Made by a program: the position numbers and the translations under genes. DNA of 64,000 bases from Clostridiales bacterium (GTDB lineage Bacteria > Bacillota > Clostridia > Oscillospirales > Acutalibacteraceae): positions 20,230 through 84,229 of the forward strand of contig JAIKWV010000015.1 in the NCBI GenBank assembly GCA_024684435.1. Reading direction: 5' to 3'. The stretch's first letter is position 1. Each line of letters starts with the position of its first letter. The notes below the pieces were generated by a model, which searched no databases, was not told where the DNA came from, and saw only the letters and a program-made list of their open reading frames with translations. Of the stretch, positions 17,731 to 28,070 are shown one piece after another.

Positions 17731-19590
17731 GTGGAATATTTAAAGAATATAAAGTCACCGGAAGATGTAAAAAAACTTGATACCTCTCAGCTCAATGACC
17801 TTTCCGCGGAAATAAGGGAAACTCTTATTGATACTGTTTCCCGCACAGGCGGTCATATGTCGTCAAATCTGGGAGTTGTCGAGCTTACAGTTGCCATACA
17901 TAAAATGTTTGACTGCCCAAAGGATACGATAATCTTTGACGTGGGGCATCAGGCTTATACCCATAAGCTGCTCACCGGAAGGTACGAAAAGTTTTCGTTG
18001 CTCCGTTGCGCGGACGGTATCTCCGGTTTTCCAAACCCTTCCGAGAGTGAATGCGACCCCTTCTACAGCGGACATTCCGGGACCTCTGTTTCCGCCGCGA
18101 TAGGTGTTGCCGCCGCAAATTCCATACTGGGAAACAACGGCTATGTAGTCGCTGTGGTGGGTGACGGTTCAATGACCAACGGGCTTATCTATGAGGCGCT
18201 GAACAATGCCAATGTTTCCGGCAAGCGGCTTATCGTTATACTCAATGACAATAAAATGTCAATTTCTCAGAATGTTGGTTCACTGGCAAGATATCTGGCT
18301 GTCATACGCTCAAAATCCAAATATTTGCGCACGAAGACAAGGGTCGAAAAGGTGCTCAATCATATACCTCTTGTGGGCAAAAGCATTTCAAAGTGCGTGT
18401 ACCGGATGAAGACTTCCCTCAAGCAGAGACTATACAAAAGCAATCTCTTTGAGGATATGGGCTTTGCGTATATGGGACCTATTGACGGTCACAACATCGA
18501 ACTGCTTTGCGACGCTCTTGAAACTGCGAAGCTTGTTACAAAACCCGTACTGCTTCACGTCAATACGGTGAAGGGCAAAGGTTACGATTTTGCGGAAAAA
18601 TCGCCCACGATGTTTCACGGCATCTCAAAATTTGATATAGATACCGGCGAGCCGTTGCCGTCCTCCGCTACTTTTTCAAAAGAATTCGGGGACGCAATGT
18701 GCAGTTTTGCGTCAAATGACAGGAAGATCTGCGCCATAACCGCCGCCATGTCGGTGGGGACGGGGTTGCAGAATTTTGAAAAAAATTACCCAAAACGTTT
18801 CTTTGATGTGGGAATAGCAGAGGAACACGCCGTGGTATTCGCTCAGGGACTTTCCAAACAGGGGCTTCGTCCCGTGTTTGCGGTATATTCCACCTTCCTG
18901 CAAAGGTGCTTTGACCAGCTCATACATGACGGCGCCCTTCAAAAGCGCAGTCTTGTGATCGCCGCGGACAGAGCGGGTTTTGTTGGAGAGGACGGGGAGA
19001 CGCATCAGGGCATTTTTGACGTTGCCATGATGAACGGCATCCCGGACATTACTGTTTATTCTCCGTCTACTTATGAGGAATTGAATAAATTTTTGTACAA
19101 ATCCATTTATGAGAGTAAAAACGTCTCTGTGGTGAGATATCCCAGAGGCTCCGAAGGTCAGATACCGGAGGATTTCAAACCGAGCTTTGCTTCCTATGAC
19201 GTTTACGGAGATAAAGATTCCGATATTGCCCTTGTGACTTACGGCAGGATATTTTCAAACGCCTGTATCGCCAGGGATATGCTCGGAAAGGACGGTATCA
19301 AAATAAAAATAATAAAGCTTAACAGGATAAAGCCCGTTGATATCAACGCCGTTAACGAGGCTTTGAGCTGCGAAAAAGTGTTTTTCTTTGAGGAAGGCAT
19401 CAGAAGTTCCGGTGTGGGAGAAAAATTCGCGTCGCTTTTGCTGGAAAACGGATATAAAGGAGAATATGATCTTACGGCGGTGAATGACTGCTTTGTTCCT
19501 CAGGCTTCGGTAGAAAAGCAGCTTGAAACATACGGGCTTGACTGTGACGGTATGTACCGTAAAATTTTGGGGGTAGAAAAAATTGGCTGA
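17731..19590 (+). CDS. dxs: 1-deoxy-D-xylulose-5-phosphate synthase
   Basis: 619-residue thiamine-diphosphate enzyme joining pyruvate and glyceraldehyde-3-phosphate, the first step of the MEP isoprenoid pathway. Visible are VGHQAYTHKLLTGR, SGHSGTSVSAAIG, the ThDP/Mg site GDGSMTNGLIYEALNN, and a transketolase-type domain with DVGIAEEHAVVFAQGL. GTG start at 17731. It overlaps tlyA by eight bases. Confidence 0.95.
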   Translation: MEYLKNIKSPEDVKKLDTSQLNDLSAEIRETLIDTVSRTGGHMSSNLGVVELTVAIHKMFDCPKDTIIFDVGHQAYTHKLLTGRYEKFSLLRCADGISGFPNPSESECDPFYSGHSGTSVSAAIGVAAANSILGNNGYVVAVVGDGSMTNGLIYEALNNANVSGKRLIVILNDNKMSISQNVGSLARYLAVIRSKSKYLRTKTRVEKVLNHIPLVGKSISKCVYRMKTSLKQRLYKSNLFEDMGFAYMGPIDGHNIELLCDALETAKLVTKPVLLHVNTVKGKGYDFAEKSPTMFHGISKFDIDTGEPLPSSATFSKEFGDAMCSFASNDRKICAITAAMSVGTGLQNFEKNYPKRFFDVGIAEEHAVVFAQGLSKQGLRPVFAVYSTFLQRCFDQLIHDGALQKRSLVIAADRAGFVGEDGETHQGIFDVAMMNGIPDITVYSPSTYEELNKFLYKSIYESKNVSVVRYPRGSEGQIPEDFKPSFASYDVYGDKDSDIALVTYGRIFSNACIARDMLGKDGIKIKIIKLNRIKPVDINAVNEALSCEKVFFFEEGIRSSGVGEKFASLLLENGYKGEYDLTAVNDCFVPQASVEKQLETYGLDCDGMYRKILGVEKIG

Positions 19591-20392
19591 TAAGATACGG
19601 CTTGATTCCGGGGTCTTTGAACGGGGATTAGTACAGTCCAGGGAGCGGGCAAAGGCTTTGATAATGGCAGGGCAGGTATATGTCAACGGTCAGAAGGTAC
19701 TTAAAGGCGGTACGTTTATTAAGCCGGAGGACGTTATTGAGGTCAGGGAAACTCAGAACCCCTTTGTCAGCAGAGGCGGATATAAACTTAAAAAGGGCAT
19801 AGAAAAATTCGGCATAGAGTTGAAGGACTGCACCTGTATGGATATAGGAGCCTCCACCGGAGGATTTACGGATTGCATGCTCATAAACGGTGCAAAAAAG
19901 GTTTATGCAATAGACGTGGGATACGGTCAGCTCGCGTGGAAGCTGCGCACGGATGACCGTGTGGTAAACCTTGAACGTACAAATTTCAGGTATGTTACGT
20001 CGGAACAGATCCCCGAACCCATTGACTTTGCCAGCGTGGATGTTTCGTTTATTTCTCTGAAACATATATTGCCGCCGCTGTTTTCACTGCTGAGAACCGG
20101 TGGCTCCGCGGTTTGCCTTATAAAACCCCAGTTTGAAGCCGGTCGTGAAAATGTGGGCAAAAAAGGCGTTGTCAGGGACAAAAACGTACATATCGACGTA
20201 ATAAACAACGTGTTCGGTTTTGCCTTGGAAAACGGATTCTCCGTAGCGGGTCTGGAGTATTCTCCCATAAAAGGACCGGAGGGAAACATAGAATATCTTA
20301 TGTATATTGTCAAGGACGGCTTGAATAAAAATAACTGCGCAGAGCTTGCAAAAACCGTTGTTGAAGCTTCGCACAGCGATCTGGACAAATGA
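19583..20392 (+). CDS. tlyA: TlyA-family rRNA 2'-O-methyltransferase
   Basis: 269 residues: an N-terminal S4 RNA-binding domain (RLDSGVFERGLVQSRERAKALI) and a SAM-dependent FtsJ-like domain with MDIGASTGGFTDC. Relatives methylate cytidines in 16S/23S rRNA, and some act as haemolysins. TTG start at 19583 inside the dxs end. The dxs-tlyA-nadK-argR-recN order is widespread in Firmicutes. Confidence 0.9.
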   Translation: MADKIRLDSGVFERGLVQSRERAKALIMAGQVYVNGQKVLKGGTFIKPEDVIEVRETQNPFVSRGGYKLKKGIEKFGIELKDCTCMDIGASTGGFTDCMLINGAKKVYAIDVGYGQLAWKLRTDDRVVNLERTNFRYVTSEQIPEPIDFASVDVSFISLKHILPPLFSLLRTGGSAVCLIKPQFEAGRENVGKKGVVRDKNVHIDVINNVFGFALENGFSVAGLEYSPIKGPEGNIEYLMYIVKDGLNKNNCAELAKTVVEASHSDLDK

Positions 20393-20431
20393 CGAGAATT
20401 GAAACGCAGCTCAGATATCTGGAGGTGCAAT

Positions 20432-21283
20432 ATGAAAATTGCGGTTATACCAAATCTCACAAGGGCGAACTCTTATCAGATCACCCTTGACGTTTGTAAG
20501 CATTTGAAAAGGCTTGACGCCGAATATTATTTTAACGCCGGAAACAAAGAAGTTTTTTCAGCCACCGGAGCCGGCTTCTTAAGTCAGGATGAAATGCTCA
20601 GGCTTTGCGATGTTGTTATCGCGGTGGGGGGAGACGGCACTATATTGCATGCCGCCAAGATATCCGCCGAGTACGGCAAAGCGGTTTTGGGCATAAACGC
20701 CGGCAGACTTGCTTTTATGGCAGGTCTTGAGGCGGATGAGCTTGATCTGCTGGACAGGCTCATCAACAACAGCTACGAGGTCGAGCACCGTATGATGCTC
20801 AAGGTGGAGGCGGAGAGCGAACTCACGGGGAAAATGTCGGATTACTGCATAAACGACGCGGTGATCGACAGAGCCGGTTCCACACATATAATCGAACTCA
20901 GCGCGGAATGCGACGGTCAGCACATCAACAATTATCTGGGCGACGGAGTTATAATCGCCACACCCACCGGTTCCACTGCTTACTCGCTTTCTGCGGGTGG
21001 GCCGGTAATTGACCCGCAGCTTGAGACCATAACGCTGACGCCGGTCTGTACACATTCTCTGTTTTCAAGATCGCTTATTTTTAAATACGACAAAACGATC
21101 TCCATAAGATCTGACGAAGATGAATGTGTAAACCTTTCATGTGACGGAGAAAAGCCGTTTGTTATGAAAGGAAAGAGCACGGTCAGGATAAGCAAGGCGG
21201 AGATATACGCGGATTTTATCAGAATAAAATCTGACACTTTCATTGACGTTTTGAACAGTAAACTTGCAGCTCGCAGAGTGTGA
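20432..21283 (+). CDS. nadK: NAD kinase
   Basis: 283-residue NAD kinase making NADP from NAD and ATP. It has the signature GGDGTILHAAK near residue 67 and TPTGSTAYSLSAGGPVIDP at about 177. I chose ATG 20432 with GGAGG 7-11 bases upstream over the longer open frame. Confidence 0.93.
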   Translation: MKIAVIPNLTRANSYQITLDVCKHLKRLDAEYYFNAGNKEVFSATGAGFLSQDEMLRLCDVVIAVGGDGTILHAAKISAEYGKAVLGINAGRLAFMAGLEADELDLLDRLINNSYEVEHRMMLKVEAESELTGKMSDYCINDAVIDRAGSTHIIELSAECDGQHINNYLGDGVIIATPTGSTAYSLSAGGPVIDPQLETITLTPVCTHSLFSRSLIFKYDKTISIRSDEDECVNLSCDGEKPFVMKGKSTVRISKAEIYADFIRIKSDTFIDVLNSKLAARRV

Positions 21284-21321
21284 TATAAGCGCAATATATT
21301 TTAAGGACGGGAGAGGCAGAA

Positions 21322-21774
21322 ATGAAGAAGGACAGACATAAGATGATTTTGAAGATCATCGAAAACAATGTTATTTCGACACAGGAAGACCTGTTGCAGA
21401 TGCTTAAAGACAGCGGCTTTGATTCCACACAGGCCACTGTCTCAAGGGATATCAAAGAGCTGCGCCTTGTAAAGACAATGGATGAAAACGGTAATTATTG
21501 CTACAAGGTGAACCCGGCGGGTTCGGATGAGCTGCTTTCAAAGTACAATTCCATATTTGCTCATTCCGTAATAAGCGTTGACTATGCCGGAAATATGGTG
21601 GTGGTGCGTTGCTTTACAGGTATGGCGAACGCCGCCTGCGCCGCGTTTGACAACATGAAATGGGAAGGCCTTGTTGGGACGCTTGCGGGGGATGATACGA
21701 TTTTTGCCCTGTGCAGAAACGAAGAATATGCCCTGCAGATCAAGAACAGCATCCAGAGCGTTCTGCTCAAATAA
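21322..21774 (+). CDS. argR: Arginine repressor ArgR
   Basis: 150-residue ArgR/AhrC regulator. N-terminal winged helix with ISTQEDLLQMLKDSGFDSTQATVSRDIKEL, then the C-terminal arginine-binding hexamer domain ending GTLAGDDTIFALCRNE. It senses arginine and controls arginine synthesis and breakdown genes. GGGAGAGGCAG lies upstream of the ATG. Confidence 0.93.
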   Translation: MKKDRHKMILKIIENNVISTQEDLLQMLKDSGFDSTQATVSRDIKELRLVKTMDENGNYCYKVNPAGSDELLSKYNSIFAHSVISVDYAGNMVVVRCFTGMANAACAAFDNMKWEGLVGTLAGDDTIFALCRNEEYALQIKNSIQSVLLK

Positions 21775-21798
21775 TCTCTTCAAGGGGTTTGTCTTATT

Positions 21799-23463
21799 AT
21801 GCTGCAAAGCTTGAAAATCGAAAACATAGCTATAATAGAACACGCAGAGCTGGAGCTTAACGGCGGATTTAATGTCCTCACAGGCGAGACCGGCGCGGGT
21901 AAGTCTATAATAATTGACTCCATCAACGCCGTTTTGGGGGAGCGCACATCAAGGGAGCTTATCAGAACAGGGACAAGCTCCGCAAAAGTCACCGCCGTGT
22001 TTACTGAGGTGGGGTACGCTGTCTGTGACGCCATTGAAAGTATAGGCTTGAACCCGTCGGAGGATGGCTGCCTGATCATACAGCGCTCAATTTCTGCTGA
22101 CGGCAAAAATGTGTGCAGGATAAACGGTGAACCCGTAACCGTTTCCATGCTCAGGACCGTGGGCAGATCGCTTATCAATATACACGGTCAGCACGACAGT
22201 CAGGCTCTTTTAAACAGCGAAAACCATTTCCGTTATCTTGACAGCCTTGCGGGCAATTCGGATCTTCTGAGTGAGTATCAGAGGTCGTATCACAACCTGT
22301 TGAGCCTGAAAAGAGAGTTGAAAGCGATCAGCAGAGATGATGCGGAAAAGGCGAGAAGGCTCGATATACTTGATTTCCAGATAAATGAACTTGAAACTGC
22401 GCAGATAGTCCCCGGTGAATGGGACAGGCTCACAGCAAAGAAAAACGTATATGTAAACGGTGAAAAGATCGTAAGATTTCTGACAGAGGCATATATTGCC
22501 ATCAATGGTACCGACGAGGATTCGGGAGCGGTACAGCGCACCGAAAGCGCGGCAATGTCACTGCAAAAGGCGGCAAACTATTATGAAGCCGCGGAAACAC
22601 TGTCCGAAAAAGTCCTTTCGCTGTCATATGATCTTGCGGAGCACTCTGCGGATATAAGCGAAATGATATCAAATTTTGATATAGATGAAAGAGAACTTGA
22701 TGAGATCGAATCAAGACTTGACTTGCTTTATAAGCTTTCCGGGAAATACGGAAGTACAGAGGAAGAAATGCTTGAATTTCTTGAAAACGCAAAGCGTGAG
22801 GCGAGAGATATAGAGCTTTCGGATGAGAGGATAGCCTTCCTTGAATCGGAGATCGTCAAGGCGGAAAAAGAAACTTCTCTGCTGGCGGAAAAGCTTTCGG
22901 AATCACGGAAGATCGCCGGAGAGAATTTTTCACAGGCAGTCTGCGGAGAGCTTGAATTTCTTGATATGCCCAGTGTTGTGTTTGAAATAAAGTACGGTAA
23001 AACAGATTATTCGGAGACCGGTTCAGATGATATAGAATTTCTTATCTCCGCCAACATAGGCGAAACACCAAAGCCGCTTTCCAAAATCGCTTCCGGCGGT
23101 GAGCTTTCAAGAATAATGCTTGCCATCAAAAACGTCCTGTCTGACAAGGACAATGTTGACACCCTGATCTTTGACGAGATAGATACCGGAGTCAGCGGAC
23201 GGGCGGCTCAGAAGGTAGCGATGAAATTAGCTGAAGTGTCCCGTGGCAGACAGGTCATCTGCGTTACCCACCTGGCTCAGATAGCTGCTCAGGCGGACTA
23301 TCATTTCAGAATATCGAAATCGGTTGAAGGGGACAAGACCTATACTCATGTAACGGCTCTTGACTATGAGGGGCGCAAGGAAGAGCTTGCCCGGATCATC
23401 GGCGGGCTTGAGATAACCGAGCTTCAGCTTAAAAGCGCGGAAGAAATGTTGAGAAACAAATAA
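21799..23463 (+). CDS. recN: DNA repair protein RecN
   Basis: 554-residue SMC-like ATPase for double-strand-break repair. Walker A is GETGAGKSIIIDSINAV near residue 31; long coiled-coil arms fill about 150-370; the signature ASGGELSRIMLAIK and Walker B TLIFDEIDTGVSG follow. Length is normal. It is the last gene of the block that begins at xseA. Confidence 0.95.
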   Translation: MLQSLKIENIAIIEHAELELNGGFNVLTGETGAGKSIIIDSINAVLGERTSRELIRTGTSSAKVTAVFTEVGYAVCDAIESIGLNPSEDGCLIIQRSISADGKNVCRINGEPVTVSMLRTVGRSLINIHGQHDSQALLNSENHFRYLDSLAGNSDLLSEYQRSYHNLLSLKRELKAISRDDAEKARRLDILDFQINELETAQIVPGEWDRLTAKKNVYVNGEKIVRFLTEAYIAINGTDEDSGAVQRTESAAMSLQKAANYYEAAETLSEKVLSLSYDLAEHSADISEMISNFDIDERELDEIESRLDLLYKLSGKYGSTEEEMLEFLENAKREARDIELSDERIAFLESEIVKAEKETSLLAEKLSESRKIAGENFSQAVCGELEFLDMPSVVFEIKYGKTDYSETGSDDIEFLISANIGETPKPLSKIASGGELSRIMLAIKNVLSDKDNVDTLIFDEIDTGVSGRAAQKVAMKLAEVSRGRQVICVTHLAQIAAQADYHFRISKSVEGDKTYTHVTALDYEGRKEELARIIGGLEITELQLKSAEEMLRNK

Positions 23464-23519
23464 TAATGCGGTAAAAAGCATTTTAACATTTGACAAAACG
23501 ATTTTGGAGGGCTTGTCTG

Positions 23520-24212
23520 ATGTACAATATTTTGGTTTGTGACGATGAAAATGATATTGTCAGCGCTATCAGGATCCAGCTTGAAAAGAACGGCTATAAC
23601 GTATATGAAGCCTATGACGGTCAGCAGATGCTGGACATTTATTCTAAGCACGGCGATGATATCGATCTGATAATAATGGATGTTATGATGCCTGTCCTTG
23701 ACGGGTTTTCCGCTATATCAGCCCTGCGCAGGAGCAGTGAGGTGCCTGTGATATTTTTAAGCGCAAAGGGTGATAATTCAGATAAAGTACAGGGACTGGA
23801 TTGCGGCGCTGACGATTATATATCAAAGCCGTATAATCCGGAAGAGCTTATCGCAAGGGTCAGGGCAAGACTGAGACGCCCGGTAAACTCTCAGGCGCCG
23901 GCTTCTCATATCTACACAAACGGAGATCTTGAGATAAACGACAAGGAAAAAAGCGTATCTGTAGGCGGTAAGAAGATCAGCCTCACCCCGAGAGAATACG
24001 ATATCCTTTTGCTGTTTGTAAAAAATTTAGGTGAAGTATTCGGCCCGGAGGAGATATATACCGCTGTGTGGCATGAACCTCCGGTAGCCGTGGGAAACAC
24101 CGTTACCGTTCATATAAGACATCTTAGAGAAAAAATAGAGTACGATCCTTCAAAGCCCAGATTCCTTAAAGTAATCTGGGGCAGGGGGTATAAAATGGAA
24201 AAATTACAGTAA
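23520..24212 (+). CDS. OmpR-family response regulator
   Basis: 230 residues: receiver domain with phospho-acceptor Asp54 in LIIMDVMMPVLDG and acidic pocket DDE at 8-10, then a winged-helix DNA-binding domain (ISLTPREYDILLLFVKN, HIRHLREKIE). I chose ATG 23520 after TTGGAGGGC. It forms a two-component system with the kinase 12 bases downstream. The signal and targets are unknown. Confidence 0.9.
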   Translation: MYNILVCDDENDIVSAIRIQLEKNGYNVYEAYDGQQMLDIYSKHGDDIDLIIMDVMMPVLDGFSAISALRRSSEVPVIFLSAKGDNSDKVQGLDCGADDYISKPYNPEELIARVRARLRRPVNSQAPASHIYTNGDLEINDKEKSVSVGGKKISLTPREYDILLLFVKNLGEVFGPEEIYTAVWHEPPVAVGNTVTVHIRHLREKIEYDPSKPRFLKVIWGRGYKMEKLQ

Positions 24213-24224
24213 GGGGGTAAGTAC

Positions 24225-26264
24225 ATGAAGTACAGCATTAAGTCGATATATGACAAATTTACCGCAATGATCATACTTATCTCCGTAACTGTTATAACTG
24301 CCGGTTGTGTTTTAGGCGTATATTATCTTTATCAGTACGGCTTCTACAAAAACGGTGTGGACAGTGTGCGTCAGAATACCTGGCTCACAAAGATCAAAGA
24401 GGATGAATCGGAAGTTGAAGATTATCTGTATGCCTATTTCAACGATGATGACAAAAGCCTGGGATCATATAACAGTGAGGGATATACAAACAATAAGAAC
24501 AGCATATTCTTATCTGTCTATGATTCGACCGGCAATATCGTTTTTCAATCAAAATCAAGGAAATACAGCAAGGATGAAAGTAATATTTCCTTCTTAGTCT
24601 CTGATACCGACGGGAGCACGGTCATAAAAAATTATTCAGATAAAGATTTCAGCTTTAACTCAGATGAAGATTATCAGTTTAAGTACGAGAAAAACTATTC
24701 CATAGGAGAAAATAACGGAACTATAACCTGTTATCTGCGAAATGAATTGACTGCGCGAGACAGTTACCGAGCCACAAACCGTTTTATTGATCTGGGAAAC
24801 TCTTTCCTGAAGTACATCATAATATTTGTGCTTGTAATTTCGATAGTTATTTTGCTTGTTATGATGTCGCTGATAGCATTCGGAGCCGGAGACGTACAGT
24901 CGGACGGTCAGATCTCAATGAGTTTTATTGATAAACTGCCCTTTGATGTATGTACCGTCGGACTTTTGGGAACGCTGATAGTGGCGTGGCTCAGCATAAG
25001 ACTTACGGAGATCGCGGATTCAAATATCGTGCTTTTCAACGTGGTCGTATTTTTCGTAGTTGTTATCATGGTGCTGGTACTGCTGCTCTATCTTTCAACT
25101 TTTTCCGTCCGGTTAAAGATGGGTAATCTGCTTCGGAATACGCTGCTGTATCGGTTCTACAGCTGGATCGCAAAGAATACGAAGCGGATAAAGAGATTAA
25201 AGAAATTTAAAAAAGCCAAAAAGGAAAAAACTCGAAAGGATAACTCAAGTCTGTACTTCAGAAATCTTATAATAACCGTTGCTTTACTGACGGTTGCAGA
25301 GCTGGGCGTGCTTTTATATTTTGTGCATCAGGAAACAGCGGATCAATTGGAGTTTATGCACTACGTTACATACTGGGCAATAAGCAGGGTCATATCAATT
25401 CCCATTATTGTAGTTGCCGCCATGAATTTCGCTTACGTCTATAACACAAGTAAAAGGCTTGCTGAAGGAAATCTTGACGAACCGGAGAACACTTACTTTA
25501 TGTTCAAGGGCTTCCGTATGTACAACAAGAACCTTGAACAGATCAGAAAAGAGATCTCAAAGTCTATTGAATCGGAGATGAAAAACGAGAGACTTAAAAA
25601 TGAGATGATAACCAATTTGTCCCACGACATAAAAACTCCTCTGACAGCCATAATAGGTTATGCATCTCTTCTCAAGGACAGCAATAAATCTCCGGATGAG
25701 GAAAAGTCATATATCGAGGGTATTGACAGACAGTCGGAAAAGCTCAGAAAGTTGCTGGAAAATCTTATTGAGTCATCTAAATTGTCAAACGGAGATATTG
25801 TTGTACAAAAGGAAAAAATGAATGTAGGGCTTATCCTTTCGCAGATAGTGGGGGAATTCCAGTATATGCTTGACGAATATGAGCTGAAGCTTGTATGCGA
25901 TGAACCGGAAACACCCGCCTGTATCAGCGCGGACGGCGACCTTCTGTGGCGCATAATCGACAACCTTATGAGCAATATCTGCAAATATGCCCAAAAGGGT
26001 ACGGATGTATATCTTGACGCAGAGATCACCCACGACAAGGTAAGGATAATATTGCAGAATACCTCTGCCACGACCATAGAGACAGACGGAGACGAGTTGC
26101 TTGAACGTTTCGTAAGGGACGACAGTTCCAGACACACGGAAGGCGACGGTCTGGGCTTGTCGATTGCCAAGAGACTTGCCGAGCTTCAGGGGGGAAAAAT
26201 GGAGCTTTCGGTTGACGGTAATATATTTAAAGCGTCACTCCTTTTTGACAGAACATACGAATAA
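24225..26264 (+). CDS. Polytopic membrane sensor histidine kinase
   Basis: 679 residues. A membrane helix at about 13-37 is followed by an extracytoplasmic domain of some 160 residues rich in Tyr, Asp and Ser, then several further helices (about 198-224, 245-298, 350-370, 385-408). The kinase core has the phospho-acceptor H467 in NLSHDIKTPLTA and the ATP site with NLMSNICKYA and GDGLGLSIAKRLAELQGG. The unusual number of membrane spans resembles multi-span kinases of Firmicutes that monitor the envelope, but no ligand is visible. Confidence 0.88.
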   Translation: MKYSIKSIYDKFTAMIILISVTVITAGCVLGVYYLYQYGFYKNGVDSVRQNTWLTKIKEDESEVEDYLYAYFNDDDKSLGSYNSEGYTNNKNSIFLSVYDSTGNIVFQSKSRKYSKDESNISFLVSDTDGSTVIKNYSDKDFSFNSDEDYQFKYEKNYSIGENNGTITCYLRNELTARDSYRATNRFIDLGNSFLKYIIIFVLVISIVILLVMMSLIAFGAGDVQSDGQISMSFIDKLPFDVCTVGLLGTLIVAWLSIRLTEIADSNIVLFNVVVFFVVVIMVLVLLLYLSTFSVRLKMGNLLRNTLLYRFYSWIAKNTKRIKRLKKFKKAKKEKTRKDNSSLYFRNLIITVALLTVAELGVLLYFVHQETADQLEFMHYVTYWAISRVISIPIIVVAAMNFAYVYNTSKRLAEGNLDEPENTYFMFKGFRMYNKNLEQIRKEISKSIESEMKNERLKNEMITNLSHDIKTPLTAIIGYASLLKDSNKSPDEEKSYIEGIDRQSEKLRKLLENLIESSKLSNGDIVVQKEKMNVGLILSQIVGEFQYMLDEYELKLVCDEPETPACISADGDLLWRIIDNLMSNICKYAQKGTDVYLDAEITHDKVRIILQNTSATTIETDGDELLERFVRDDSSRHTEGDGLGLSIAKRLAELQGGKMELSVDGNIFKASLLFDRTYE

Positions 26265-26271
26265 ACTTTCC

Positions 26272-26303
26272 TGCGGCAGGGATCATCCCTGCCGCAATTT
26301 TTT
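26272..26303 (+). terminator. Rho-independent terminator after the histidine kinase
   Basis: Perfect 11-bp stem TGCGGCAGGGA (26272-26282) / TCCCTGCCGCA (26286-26296), followed by a run of six T. It lies just before the converging symporter gene. Confidence 0.9.
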
Positions 26304-26309
26304 GCCCGG

Positions 26310-27956
26310 TCAGCTTGTTTGATCGTATGCGGAGATCATGGGTCTGAGCCGTTTCGGGCCTTTTGAAATTTTTCTGACGTAATAATTCTCTGTAATGCTG
26401 AAGACCTTGCCGGAAAGCAGAAGTATTCCGGTAATATTAGGAACTGCCATAAGTCCGTTAAATATGTCGGATATGCTCCAGACAAGCTTCAGATCCGTAA
26501 CGGAACCGATGATAATAAACAGGACAAACAGCCCTTTATACAGCCTTGTTACCCTTTCTCCGAAAACGTATTCCGTTGCCTTGACACCGTAATACGACCA
26601 GCCCAAAACCGTTGAAAACGCAAAGGCGGTAACAGATATAGCAAGCAGTTTGCCCGCATATTTTCCAAAGCATTTTTCAAATACAAACCCCATCAGCGAC
26701 GCTCCGGTCACGGCGCTTATCTCCGCCTTGCTCCGGGCGTTGATCTTTACAGTCATAAGCCTTGTAAAGGCAAAGACTTTACGGCTTCCGTTGCTTATAA
26801 CAAGCGGTTGTTCTGATACAAGCGGAACGGAAAAACTTCCATTACAGCCGTCTGAGGCTATAAATATACGGGCTTCATTGTTTGCCGTCAAGGCAGCCTG
26901 TTCACAACTGAGCAGGGGAATGCCCGGAGAGCTTGTGACGTTTATCGACAGTATGGCAAACGCCGTCAGACTGCACATAAGGATCGTGTCAAAAAACACC
27001 TCAAATATAGACCACATCCCCTGAACGGCAGGCTCTTTTATGTTGGAGGCCGTGTGGATAAAAACGGAGGAGCCCAGTCCCGCCTCGTTGGAGAATATGC
27101 CTCGCCTCAAACCGGTGGAGATCGCCTGTTTCATTATAAACCCCGCGCCGCCTCCCATTACCGCTTCTGTGGAAAATGCGCCTTTCAGAATACAGATGGT
27201 CATGTGGGGGATAGCCCTGTAATTTTTTAATATTATTATCAACGTACAGGCTATGTAAAATATTGACATAATCGGCATGAGCTTTTCCGTGACCGAGCCT
27301 ATGCGCTTTATCCCACCCTTCATTACTGCTGCTATAACAAAAGCAAACACGGCTCCCGTTGCGGCAAAGGGAATATTGAAGCTGCTGTGTAAAGCGTCGG
27401 CGGCGGAGTTTACCTGAGCCATATTGCCCATTCCCAACGAAGCCGGGATGCAGAACAGAGCAAACGCCGCCGCAATGGGCTTTCCAAGGCTTGAAAAGTG
27501 TTTACGCTCCCTCAGACCTTCCCGTATATAGTACATTGCGCCGCCCTGCCATTCGTTTTTTTCGTTTTTCTTCCTGTAATATATTCCCAATGTGTTTTCC
27601 GCATAGCCGGTCATCATGCCGAAAACAGAGGATACCCACATCCAGAAGACCGAGCCTGCTCCGCCGGTCAGGACAGCAGTCGCCACGCCGGCGATGTTGC
27701 CTGTTCCAACGGTTGCCGCCAACGCCGCGGAAACAGATTGAAACTGGGAGATCGTTTTGCTGTCGTCAGATTCAGCTCTATCATTTTTAAACAGTGATAA
27801 AACCGTGTTTCTTACAATATGACCGGCATTTCTGAACTGAAAAAATTTACTTCTCAGGGTCAGATATATTCCTGTTCCCAGCATAAGTATGAGCATGGGA
27901 GCGCCCCATACGGCGCTTTCAGCCGCACTAAGTATTTTATAAACAAGTTCCGTCAA
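26310..27956 (-). CDS. AGCS-family sodium:alanine/glycine symporter
   Basis: 548-residue inner-membrane transporter of the alanine/glycine:cation symporter family. GTGNIAGVATAVLTGGAG, GMMTGYAENTLGIYYR and RRGIFSNEAGLGSS are family marks. Usual length is about 450-490. The extra length comes from a hydrophilic stretch of about 75 residues between two helices (from NVTSSPGIPLLSCEQ to NARSKAEI), predicted to form a loop. It stands alone and is divergent from hprK. Confidence 0.85.
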   Translation of the reverse strand: MTELVYKILSAAESAVWGAPMLILMLGTGIYLTLRSKFFQFRNAGHIVRNTVLSLFKNDRAESDDSKTISQFQSVSAALAATVGTGNIAGVATAVLTGGAGSVFWMWVSSVFGMMTGYAENTLGIYYRKKNEKNEWQGGAMYYIREGLRERKHFSSLGKPIAAAFALFCIPASLGMGNMAQVNSAADALHSSFNIPFAATGAVFAFVIAAVMKGGIKRIGSVTEKLMPIMSIFYIACTLIIILKNYRAIPHMTICILKGAFSTEAVMGGGAGFIMKQAISTGLRRGIFSNEAGLGSSVFIHTASNIKEPAVQGMWSIFEVFFDTILMCSLTAFAILSINVTSSPGIPLLSCEQAALTANNEARIFIASDGCNGSFSVPLVSEQPLVISNGSRKVFAFTRLMTVKINARSKAEISAVTGASLMGFVFEKCFGKYAGKLLAISVTAFAFSTVLGWSYYGVKATEYVFGERVTRLYKGLFVLFIIIGSVTDLKLVWSISDIFNGLMAVPNITGILLLSGKVFSITENYYVRKISKGPKRLRPMISAYDQTS

Positions 27957-27995
27957 GAAATTCTCACCGCCAAAGAAAAATCTGTATATTATGTA

Positions 27996-28024
27996 TTGAT
28001 ATATATTAAAAGTAAGTGTATAAT
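27996..28024 (+). promoter_or_regulatory. SigA-type promoter of the hprK operon
   Basis: TTGATA (27996-28001), 17-base spacer, TATAAT (28019-28024), followed by GGAGG and the TTG start at 28071. Confidence 0.75.
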
Positions 28025-28070
28025 AGTATTCGTATTATTGTAATTATCGCTTGTTGCGGAGGTGTAGTGA

